Shown: piece by piece, positions 23,039-33,132 of the stretch | Layout of the letters: each line of letters begins with the position of its first letter | How positions within the stretch are numbered: the stretch's first letter is position 1 | Source of the DNA: Climacium dendroides | Lineage: Eukaryota; Streptophyta; Bryopsida; Hypnales; Climaciaceae | Reading direction: 5' to 3' | NCBI GenBank assembly: GCA_950106755.1 | Contig: OX467084.1 | Coordinates: 31,499,213 to 31,563,212 of the forward strand | DNA length: 64,000 nucleotides | Notes under the pieces: model-generated | The model's database searches: none | What the model was told of the DNA's origin: nothing | The model's input: the letters and a program-made list of their open reading frames with translations, nothing else | Translations under genes and position numbers: made by a program

Positions 23039-26000
23039 ATGATGGTGAGATTCATCTTAGTATGGTTTGCTCTTGTTGTTTTCGTATTGTCAACAATTGC
23101 CATAGCTAAAGAAGAGCAACATACAAATTTGGAAGATAACGTTGCGTTACATTACAACCTTGAAGATGAGATTGACACGGAAGGCATAGAGGTGGAGGAA
23201 GAGAAGTTGCCGAAGAAGTTGTGCAAGTGCAAGAGACACCACAAACATAGGAACCGCACACGCCCAGCATTCACGAGTCGAGACATTGATGAATTGAATG
23301 TGATTTTGAATGCAGAGTATTTGGAGGCAGAGTTTTTTCTGCATGCGGCTTATGGATTTGGGCTTGATAAATTCAATGGCACGTCCCTTAATGTCACAGG
23401 CCCGGCTCCTCACGGTGCACAAAAAGCGCATACAGGACGGTTTATTGAGCATTTGGCCAAAGAGTTTGGGCTCCAATCTTTGGGACACATCAGGTCTCTC
23501 TTTGTTCATACTTTCTAATGCACAAAAGGAACAATTTTTGGAAAAGAAATAGTGTGTTTTGAAAGTGTGTATCCGTATTAGTGATCTTAATTGAGTATTC
23601 TATTGGGTTCGTGTCATATTATGTCAACAAGCAACAAGATTGTAACAATGGCTACCACAAGTTGTAGTTCATTGTATGTAACATTCAATTTTGCATAGTC
23701 ATAGATGCTACAAATATATGCAAATAAGTGGATTATAGATAGGGTTGTCTTGTCAGACACATCTTATCAATGTCTGTCTTGTAGAATGTTTGTCAAATGG
23801 TGTGGTCTTGGACATGTGTCTAGCATGTTAAACGTGCTTGTAGAATATCCTCAAATAGTTTAAGTATATTCTTGAATATTTTCAAATATTTTAAATATGT
23901 TCTAAGAATCTCTATATGACATGCACACACTATACAACAAGTTGTAGGTACCTCATGCAATACTCAATTTTGATCATAAACACCTTCATTTTTTAGAAGC
24001 AAATGTGGCATACCCTCTTTTTCTTTGTACACAATGAATACAACCCATAATCAAGGTTGTTCTATCAAGTACCATAGCATGACGTCTAGAATGTCTAGTA
24101 GATCCCCCCCCCTCTAAATAGGAAATGAGATTGTCTACTATAGCTTTAAATAATGCTTAAGATTCAACTGGCATAAATGTTATATCCATTTAGGAGAATA
24201 TCATTACCATTTCAAGCAAGTGAGATAACTATTATTGACATGTTAATTGCTTTTGGATGACCTAAAGACTCTTTTGGGCTATTTGAGTAGTCTAATTCAA
24301 AAATTCACAACAAATTTATATTTTATCTAAATATAATAATTTCAATTGCTATTGTGTTTGCTTATAGTTGTTGATGGTTGGGTATGGTAGGGAGATTTCA
24401 AACAAATTAGGAGACAAGGCAATTGCAAGACCCACTATAGACATTAGTAGACATGTGTGGGGGGGCCTCTTCAATGAAGCATTTGGGAGGAAGTTGAAGC
24501 CAGCATTTGATCCCTACACTACTAGCAACCACTTCTTATTGGCTGCATATATGTTGTCCTATACTACCTACACAGGTTATGTAGCCCTAAATGGCCATAC
24601 AGAAGGCAAATGCGCTCGCAATGTAAGTATATATTCAAGCCATTCAAACTCTTGAAACAAAAGTTGCATAAAAATCGGGCAAACTTTTTGATGTAAGAAT
24701 TTTGGTTCTACTAAAATTATAGAATTTATGTCCAAGGTTGTATTATCCAACATGTTTTGGTCCACGTGTAGGATGTCTATTGACTAATGTTGTATTGAGT
24801 ATGTGTCTAGTATGTTAGACATGCTCGTAGAATATTCTTCAATATTCTTCAATATTCTTCAATATTCTTCAATATTTTTGAATATTTTTGAATATTTTTG
24901 AATATTCTCAAATACATTCTTTGTACATTCTAAAAATCTACCTATTAGATGGATGATAAGGTCTACACAAAGTCCTAGATGTCGTATAAGACATCATGTC
25001 CTAGTGTTTGACAAGATAACCATACTCATGATGTTACTTATATGGACTATTTGTTTTCAAGTTTCAAAGTGTGGAGGTAAATTTTTTTATTTTGGCTAAA
25101 TATTCAATCCAAATAAATTCTACCAAGTTAGGAAAATTAGCTCTTGAAGATTATGAAATTGGACTAAGTTGGAAGGAGAGAAGAAGCCAAAAATTGGTAG
25201 CATGAAGATTTGACTAAAAAATGAAGTAAAACAGAAGTGGCTCCAAGTGGCTATGATTCATAGCTTAATAATGCTATTATTTTCTTATGTTAAATTTGTT
25301 GCTTCTAGATGAGAAGAGGAGACTTTGATTAATAATTGATAGAAGCTATATATGAAAAAGTTTGAGTAGGACCTTACTTGAAAAGCAAATCAATACAACA
25401 AAGATAGAGACCTTTGTAGCAAAGTTGCTTGTTTGATATACACTAAAATGTGATATTTAAAAAATTAACTAATTGATTTTTTATATGGAAGCAATGGATG
25501 GCAGTTAGTGGGAAGGCTAGTGGGAGTGAAAGGAGCGGAGGATGCATCAATTCGAACAGTATTGTACCAGCGGAGAAGGCAAGTGGTTGAGCGATACAAC
25601 ATGACAGTGGGTGAATTCACGACTGTATTGTCTGCATTGCGAGAGAAGTTGGACGCAGACAACCGCACGGTGAAAGACCCCCAAAAGCTAGGCAATACCT
25701 TCACTTTGCCTATCACTATTGATGAAGGTGTGCTTGTGCCAAGTAGTGACACTCCTGAGAATTTGCTCACCGGCAACATCATCACTGTCAATGCCAACTC
25801 TTTATCTGTGGGACGAAGCCCTGAACAGGTGCCTATTTAGAACCTTTAAAATGCTATAGTGATTTGTTTTAATAGTGTATATAGTAAAATCATGAGATTT
25901 TTAATTAGTTCAAAGTCAAATAGTATTACGGTCTCTAATAATCAAAATTGCCATTTCCCTCTTAAATAAAAGTTGACAAATGTGATCAATATATGCCTTA

Positions 26001-27469
26001 TATATAGAAAGGTTAATTTTTTTCCATAAATTAAAAAAATCCTACAAATTCCAACACTTGCATTTGTTGACCTTGAATACCAAATATGATTTTTTAATTC
26101 TGATTTCCACAAAAATAAATTCATGTAGTGACACTAGTTTGGTAGGTGACATCGATTTCCCTTCCCAACTATTAGACCAAATCAATGTACCCAAATTATT
26201 TCAATAACATTTAATCAAACAAACTAAGATGGGAGTTAAGTAATAAAGATGTTTTTTGCAATATGTGAAAAAAATGTGAGACCTAATTTGGATTTTTTGG
26301 TTCTTTAGGGATTACCCAATTCTAGCATAGTCTTTATACCACTTAACACCTTCCTTTCAAGATTCCTTTCCATAACTTTAAGCACCAATATTCCATCATT
26401 TTGTGAAGTGTCATAGAATGTTTTAGGGAAGAGATCTCTAGGTTGTAGAATGTTATGAATGATCTTTTTGTATAAAAAAAAAAATAAACTAAAGCATCAA
26501 AGTAGTGTTGCAAGAACATGGACTTGATAAAATGAAAATAGATCCTTAATATAGGAAGTAATAAGAAGGATGTTTGTTGCAATAAAACCCTATTCTCATA
26601 TTTATTGAATGTATATAGAAGTGGATCGATAATATTCATGTTTCACCAACATCATAGAATCAAAGATATAATAAACAATAATAGATATCAAATAAACATT
26701 TGAAATGAACTACTATCCAAGATTTTCTTTTCTCTTCTTCTAAGATTATCCCATACTAGTACAACAATGGACATTACCACAATAGTAGGATCTCATTTAA
26801 TGACATTATGATCAACTCATAATGACACCACAATGTCAAAGAAAATGACAAGGTGATGAGATGCAACCATCCCCCTCCATTCCAATGTTTAGTTACCACT
26901 AACTAAAAGGATTGATCCATTGATGACCATTCCAAATGGGATTAGAGGTGAAAATCTCAATTTTTATTAGGAAGATGGTTCATTGGGAAATAAAAGCCCC
27001 AAACTTTGTTCAAGATTTCTTGACCCTAAATAAAATAAGTATACCCAAACCAACACTACACATCATAATAAATTGTGAAGCATGTGCAATGCTAAACCAA
27101 GAGCCAAAGTTAAAGAAAAACACAGGACAAAACTCCTTGGAGCACCAAAACTAAAGTCTGATGGAGTTTGGTGCCGCATTTTTTTTGTACTATTCTTAGC
27201 TAAACCTTCCTCTGACACCCATTTACAAACACAGGACGAACTTTACAATTAACTCTATTGTACATATTGTTTGTCTTCTTGAGTTTCTTGCTTTTCCGTA
27301 TACTTATCTTAACCTGACACACATTTGCAAAGAAAAGGACTGATGATGTGTGTGTGCACAGATTCTGCAAGTACTGTATGGAACCGGCAATGCCTCCATT
27401 CCAGGCCTGTTCTTCCCACAGGGCGCCAACGGGAAGATTGCTGCAAAGTATCTGTCGGCGCAGGCTTAA
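23039..27469 (+). CDS. Desiccation-related protein, PCC13-62 type, ferritin-like
   Basis: Exons 23039-23493, 24391-24622, 25505-25828 and 27362-27469 join in phase to 372 residues. The N-terminal 20-25 residues are a strong signal peptide (start at the first of two adjacent ATGs), so the protein is probably secreted or vacuolar. An acidic segment and a basic His/Lys/Cys-rich patch ('KKLCKCKRHHKHRNRTR', about 63-79) follow. The ferritin-like four-helix domain (about 85-330) carries the family signatures 'LNAEYLEAEFFLHAA', 'HLAKEFGLQSLGHIR', 'FDPYTTSNHFLLAAYMLSYT' and 'EDASIRTVLYQRR'. The C-terminus ends with 'LYGTGNASIPGLFFPQGANG', conserved in the family. Family members accumulate during drying in resurrection plants; their biochemistry is unknown. 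The usual 'QEVGH' reads 'QSLGH', removing a possible metal ligand. Introns 1 and 2 carry repeat copies. Confidence 0.9.
24100..24365. repeat. Dispersed repeat copy ending just before exon 2
   Basis: About 24,240-24,365 resembles 330-480 and 48,030-48,130 (shared 'agactcttttgggct', 'attcacaacaaatt' and 'ttcaattgct'). It abuts the intron 1 acceptor of the desiccation gene. Confidence 0.5.
24831..24906. repeat. 10-bp tandem repeat in intron 2
   Basis: 'aatattcttc' is repeated about four times and then switches to 'aatatttttg' repeated three to four times in the same register, so it is a minisatellite with two variant blocks. Confidence 0.9.
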
Positions 27470-28524
27470 TAGTACAGCACATTTTCTCAAGCTTTCTTAA
27501 ACTTCCAGTACGGTAATATGTTTTCTGTGCTTGTTGTCTAAAACAATAAACTTCACACAAACGAAACAAATCCTATGCTAGTTGTGTAGTTTGCAAATAA
27601 AAAATCAAAGACTTGTGTCACTTGATACAAGACTTATTCCTGATCGACCTGGTAGAGTGTACAGTCAGTGTGAACCGAAATTAATAATTCAGTAAGATAA
27701 AAAAAAAAAGCTCAATAATTGATTGCATCTCTCTCAAGATTAATATATGCACACATACAATCAACAATAGTTACAATTGAGCAGAATTACTATAATTAAA
27801 CATTTATTATTTTTGTTAAATCTTATTGATAGCTGAAAGGGGATTCCAACACACTTTAGCATGCATCATTAGGACACTATATGAATAAGTTATGAATATT
27901 CAAAGTATTGTCTCTAGGTGTACCCGAAAATTAACAATAGGCTCTAAAAAGACTTTTTCATGTTTTGGTAGTGTACATTTTATGTAATCAATATCTAGGA
28001 AAAAGTGATGCTTTTAGGTACAAATGTAGGTTAGGTGTTGCATTTAGAGCAGTGATGATCATGGGTGTACACACCTTCGCCAATTCTCAAGGTCAGCAGA
28101 GCAGTACCTGCGATGAGAGTGGGCAACTTGGCCCAACTCCCGCGGTGAAAACTACCAACAACTTCACGAAAAAGAGCCAATCATCTCGTGGGATTCACAT
28201 GAATGAACGCTACCAAATAATGCAACATCAAAAACTGTCAGTAAAGTCGCCATGCTACACGATAGGCCTTAAAATATTGGCCCCCAAATCACTCTAAATC
28301 AACAAACGGAGGATTCACCAATAAGCACAATCCTGTGTTCTGTACAAACAAAGCTGACAAAAGCTTTCCCCTCTACAGCATGTTTTCTGTCATAGCAGAA
28401 AGATGGTCTAGGCTTTAGAAACAATGCAGATGCTTCCCATCATTTGAGCCAAAGTTGATGGAACATCAATCAGACTGGAGAGATCTTACAGCATGCAACA
28501 GGGACAGCCAAATCTTCATCAATG
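27470..28524. other. Convergent intergenic region
   Basis: It lies between the 3' ends of the desiccation gene (+) and MED20 (-), so it should hold both 3' UTRs and terminators. A 110-codon frame at 27,965-28,297 resembles nothing known and is probably chance. 28,060-28,500 has gene-like GC content and may be the MED20 3' UTR. Confidence 0.5.
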
Positions 28525-30520
28525 TCATACTCTTTGTTGGGAGAGAAGAAACGCCATGAGGGTAACATACTGGAGAGAAGTGTGCTGCCAAGAGTATAGA
28601 TCTGGGAGTGAGAAATCAGCAAAGTGCGGTTCTAAAGGCACAAATTGACCCGTGGTAATGCCTTTATGCAACGCCTCCATGAAGTCCTGCACTACTCTTC
28701 GAGATTGCGCCACAGATGACAACGGCTTATAGTCCACCTGCGTGTATTTAAAAAATGCCTGTGAGCAAAACGTCTAAGTACAAACCAAAGTCAACAAGCA
28801 GCTAATCGCACGTGTCTCTAACCCCAATAGAAATGTATAAAGTTCATGTCTCTTTCAATGGAATCCTCGAAGTACAATCCTTACTACAATCCTAAGTACG
28901 ATCCCCAATACAATTCTTAGTACGATCCCCAATGCAATCCTTGGTACAATCCCCAATGCAATCCTCAATGTATTCCTCACTGATTGAAATTTTTTTAAAA
29001 CTCTATTTGACAACCTTACAATACCACTATTCCTATGACATGTACATCCATAATCAGCATTGCCCCACACCTACAATTGGACCGAAAAGTGTCATAGAAA
29101 CCTAGATATTGATTACACAAGTTGTACATAATCAAAACATGAGAGTCTTTGAGAGCCTATTGTTGGTTTTTGGTACAACAAGAGACAATACTTTGAAAAT
29201 TCAGAACTTATTCATTTAGTGTCCCAATAATGCATGCTAGAGTGTGTTGGAATCCTCTTTCAATTGCCAATAAGATCTGCTAAAAAAATCTATGTTTAAT
29301 AATAATAATTATGCTCAGTTGTAACTAATGACATCGACCTGGTCCTTAATGGGTTAATCTCTTACCTCGAGGTAGGAACAACAATGAAATGGAATGCAAT
29401 GACCGTCAGGATACCGAAACCAGAACGAAGTAAATAAAAAAAAAGCAAAAAGAATAGAAATAAAACGTCAGAGACCTCTAAAATGATGCCCCGCAGATTT
29501 TCGGTAGGAGCCAGAATTGCCCTGCCTGCTTTGATGTGGAAGTCTCCCAATTCGTACTGAAATCCCTACATAAAAAGCTCTGAAACTCAGCATCGTTTTT
29601 CTATAAACAGTTTCAAGCACTGGTCAACAAGAGGAAGAACATGCGAGGAACGTCCGGGAACTCACTTCGAAAAGAATAGTGAGTCTGTTCCGATACACTT
29701 GCAGTTTCTCCATGATGCCTTGCATGGTGGCATCAGCCTCCACCACCATATGCTCTTGCCTCAATGCAAAATAGTATTTATCAGGCACCTCCGAAAACGA
29801 CACCCCCCATAGCTCCCTTGCACACTCCACCGGAAGCACTGGCTCTGCAAGATGGTAGACGATACTATTTACGTCACGATAAGCATTTTCAATATGTAGG
29901 AGAGTGGTTCTTGGAAGATGAATAGACTGGAATTTTAACACTACATCTGGATTTCTTACGTAATCATTCAAAGTGGGAGGTTTTACGCCATTGGAAGTGA
30001 GATTAGACAACCCCAAAACATAAGTGCCCATAGCCAATTAGCATACTTACAGAACACGCTAACGAATTCAACCAAGTGTATAAACATATGAATTGCTGAT
30101 GCTATCAGGGGTCAGTCAAGAGGAAGGAGGATCAGGTCCCACACGGTTTGAGTATCTTGTGCCTTTCAGAACAACGCATTTAATCAAGATTTAGGGTTTA
30201 CGGTGGCGAAAATCATCATATGCTTGCTTCGTTATGCACAAGATGATGTTTTCCACGTCAATACCATCATACTAATAATATTGACGTGGGGAACAAGACA
30301 TATGATGTCTAGCAAAATTCTGAACAAATCAGGTGCAAAAAATCTTGTGAAGGAGGAATATACCTCGTTGGTTGGGACGGAACTGCGAAGCTGTAATCTG
30401 CCATCGAAACGTCTTCAAACCATGCAAGGCTTCGATGCGCTTGAAGGCGTCGAACAACGTTTGGCTGCTCACTGTTCCGCCTACAGTGGGCTGCCAGTAG
30501 TAAAGCCTGCCATCATTCAT
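28525..30520 (-). CDS. MED20: Mediator of RNA polymerase II subunit 20
   Basis: Minus-strand exons 30520-30364, 29844-29666, 29565-29476 and 28737-28525 join in phase to 212 residues, the usual length for plant MED20. MED20 sits in the Mediator head (with MED18 and MED8 in known structures) and links transcription factors to RNA polymerase II in the nucleus. Recognised blocks in order: 'WQPTVGGTVSSQTL' near the start, 'VPDKYYFALRQEHMVVEAD', 'IMEKLQVYRNRLTILFEGFQ', 'YELGDFHIKAGRA', 'ENLRGIILEVDYKPLSS', and near the end 'FVPLEPHFADFSLPDLYSWQ'. Exon 2 begins at an internal acceptor (CTTGCAG before AGCCAGTG); the longer open frame upstream is intron. The first residues differ from the usual family start, so a short upstream coding exon cannot be excluded. 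Confidence 0.88.
28862..28980. repeat. 12-bp minisatellite in the last MED20 intron
   Basis: Units like 'tacaatccccaa' and 'tgcaatcctcaa' repeat about nine times with variation. On the minus strand they keep a frame open (Arg-Ile-Val-Leu type repeats), but the stretch is intronic. Confidence 0.85.
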
Positions 30521-31564
30521 CGCAGGACATTGTCAAGCTCTCTCCCGCATGGGATGCACCCTAACGAAGTTGAAATCAGAAAATGATGGCTATGAACAAC
30601 GCAATTCTAACAAACCATTCGCCATGTCGTAATTTCCAGTATTCAGGTTACAGCAACCGATGGGAATTTGCTGCCTACAATTTCAAATGGCACAACCACC
30701 GTTCGACTTTGACTACAGATGAAACGAATTGAAAAAGTAGAGACATCATAAGAAGCGCCTGTTTTCCAAGATCTTCCAAAACTAAGAAGCTCCCTAAACC
30801 CTAAACCCTAATTCTCGGACGGAATCCGGTTGGAAGGCTATCTTCTTCACCAGAAACGCCAATGAAAAAAATGAAAAAAACAGTAGAATCAATGAAGGTG
30901 AGTATTGTACCACTTGACTGTCATATCCAATGCGCAACAATTTCAGCAAAACAGAGCTTCTACTCGCCAATGCAGAAAGCGCTTCCTCGTCTTCTTCTTC
31001 TACTCTACTTCAGTACTGACGCAAAGTCGCAAGCCCCAATCCCATTGCAATGCGTTCCCACACAACAAGCAAAATCGGAAACCCTAACTTCCCCAGAAAT
31101 CCCAAATCCCAAACTAAAAACTAATATCCAAAACCCCAGAACCGAGTAGAATTCTTAACTTTTGAAAACCGTTTCTTCTTGCAGCAACAGACCTGGAACA
31201 ATACCGACATCGATCAAATCCTTGCGGAATCAATCTCATCACCCCAAACCCTGAGCCTTAAACCCTAAGCCCTAAGGAATCAGAAACCTAATCCTGACAA
31301 GAAAAAACAACAATAAAAAATCGACTGACGAAGTGGTCACCGTCCGTCAGTGCTTGCAACTCGGTCGGCGAGAAAGCTGGAAAAGGAAAAGAATAGTATT
31401 AAATAATAATATAAAAAAAGAATCGGAACAATGAATCCAGTTATGTGAACAGGAAGGAAAGTCAGTGGGAGGTAGTCAAGGCAAGGATGAGAAAGAGCAA
31501 CATGGAGGGTACATAGCCATAAAGACGACCGTGCGGCGAGCTTCACACACTTGCCTTGAAAATC
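30521..31564 (-). promoter_or_regulatory. Probable MED20 leader and promoter with telo-box
   Basis: 'ccctaaaccctaaaccctaa' at 30792-30811 is a triple telo-box, and more AAACCCTA-like words follow near 31,075-31,275. They lie 270-750 bases upstream of the MED20 start codon. Overlapping frames on both strands look like shadows rather than protein. Confidence 0.45.
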
Positions 31565-32100
31565 GAGCCCCCACAAATGTCGCTAATTTAGCAAAACTTT
31601 ACTGTACCCTTAAAAACTTATAGCTACAGGAAAAGTGAAAATCATCCGAGTAAATGTTCAGCACATGCAGCAAGTCATGAAAACCACATTGGGATCGGTA
31701 TTCACAAATGTGGCTAAATATTGCAAAAACTTCTAACCAAAAAAATCACATTTACGAAGAATGTGGACAATATCCGTGTAAAATTTGATTGCTCAGCACA
31801 ATTAGCAGCGTATTTAGAAAACTTGAGCTACTTATAAAAATCGCATTCTGCCCAGTGTTAGAAGAAATGTGTCAAAATTTAGCAAAATAAACTAAAGCCC
31901 CCAAACACTGAACCTGAACATTATCGGCGTAAATTCGAATGTTCTGCACGTGCCTGTAGCAGTGTTTTTCGCAACTCGTGGGACCAGGCAGTGTTCGCAC
32001 TTGTGGCTAAATTTAGCAAAGCTTTCACCGTAAAAAGTTGCAGCTACAAGAATGTGAATACTGTACTACCAGCGTTAACTGTGCATATTTACACATGTCA
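31565..32100. repeat. Diverged tandem repeat, about 131-161 bp units
   Basis: The phrase 'cacaaatgtggctaaatttagcaaa' recurs in degraded form at about 31,572, 31,703, 31,864 and 31,998. In several units it is followed by 'agctacaagaa', 'cgtaaa(t/a)tt' and 'gttagcag'-like words in the same order. It is four old copies of one unit upstream of MED20. Confidence 0.7.
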
Positions 32101-32904
32101 GTTAGCATTGTTTCTCGCAACCTGAGAGCGGTTCGGTTTCTGAGGGGTTTTAGGGTTTAGGCCATTTGGGGCCATAGCTTCTGAGGCATTGTTGCCAGAG
32201 CTCTCACCTGCCATATGTCCGTGCCCCTTTCTCCCCATCTCTGACATTTGTTCAGTTGCTGAAGTAAAAAGTGAGCAAAAGCCTGCAGCCCTGGCAGTTG
32301 GCAACTATTCCCATTATCATATTCTTCCTGGTTTCCACCTGTTGGAGCCCTAACTCCACATGATCGTGGATGAACTGAACCGCAGTACATGCACTGCGAT
32401 GCATCATGAAAGAAAAAAGAAAAAGGTGCCCCTGCCTGCCGTACTATCACTATTGCCCTTTTGACAGGAAGCCGGGAACTTATTGGTCCAAGATCTCCAA
32501 AAGGAGAGTAAGTTAACTGCGCGGGGATAAGGAGAGGAAACCCCGAAACTCTGCGAAACACTTACTTGAGTGAGGGTGAGAGCAAAAAAATTTCCCAAAC
32601 AATTTCGAAAAAACTTGCTACGAAATTGCTAAAATTGGCCTAAAAGTGTCCAAGAAAGGGGGAAAAGAAGGATCCTGATACATGGTGCAATCGGAAACAA
32701 GAACGTCAGCCGTCCTGCTGGGGCTCTCAATACATGGGCCTACTGCGACGATGACAGCCTCTTCTTGAGCTCCAGTCTGGGGCTGCCACTCAAACAGACA
32801 TGGGGCACCGATAAGCTGCTTCTGGAGGTGCTCTGGAGATTGGGTTCCCTGTCTTGTGGTTTTCTTGCAATTGCATGTTGATGGTATTTAAGGAGCATTT
32901 TAAG
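32101..32904. other. GC-richer stretch, no gene recognised
   Basis: Minus-strand frames of 64-134 codons overlap here but match no family. The stretch may be promoter sequence of the flavoprotein gene to the right. Confidence 0.4.
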
Positions 32905-33132
32905 ACGTAGCATGTTCTTTTGGTTGAAGTGATTGGTATGTGAGTTCCAGAAGCAGCACGTTGACAGGAGATTCAAGGAAACCATGGCATTTTCTTTTGG
33001 TTGAAGTGGTTGCATGTGAGTTGCAGGGCTCCTGAAGCAGCACTTTGGCAGGAGATTCAAGGACGCCATAGCATTTTCTTTGGGATTAAGTAGTTGTGTA
33101 TGTTTTGCAGGATTCCAGAAGCAGCAGGTGCG
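32905..33132. repeat. Three tandem copies just upstream of the flavoprotein start codon
   Basis: Units of about 75-84 bp begin 'catg(g)cattttcttttggttgaagt' at about 32,910, 32,984 and 33,067. Each contains a 'g(a/t)gtt(c/g)cag' or 'ttttgcag' word, then 'ccagaagcagca' or its variant. The third unit runs up to the ATG at 33,133. Confidence 0.85.

Larger units (their letters stand above)
23740..25020. repeat. Same dispersed repeat in introns 1 and 2 of the desiccation gene
   Basis: Intron 1 (about 23,740-23,960) and intron 2 (about 24,765-25,015) share ordered phrases: 'atgtgtctag(c/t)atgtta', 'gtagaatat(c/t)ct', 'aatattttcaaat' and 'acattctaaaaatct'. These are diverged copies of one element, so two neighbouring introns took the same repeat. 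Confidence 0.65.

Noticed and set aside
28855..29070. Minus-strand frame with Arg-Ile-Val-Leu repeats
   Set aside because: It is a 12-bp minisatellite inside the last MED20 intron.
29845..30037. Upstream part of the 137-codon minus-strand frame as MED20 coding sequence
   Set aside because: It has no family similarity; the acceptor at 29,844 joins exon 1 in phase and restores the family sequence.
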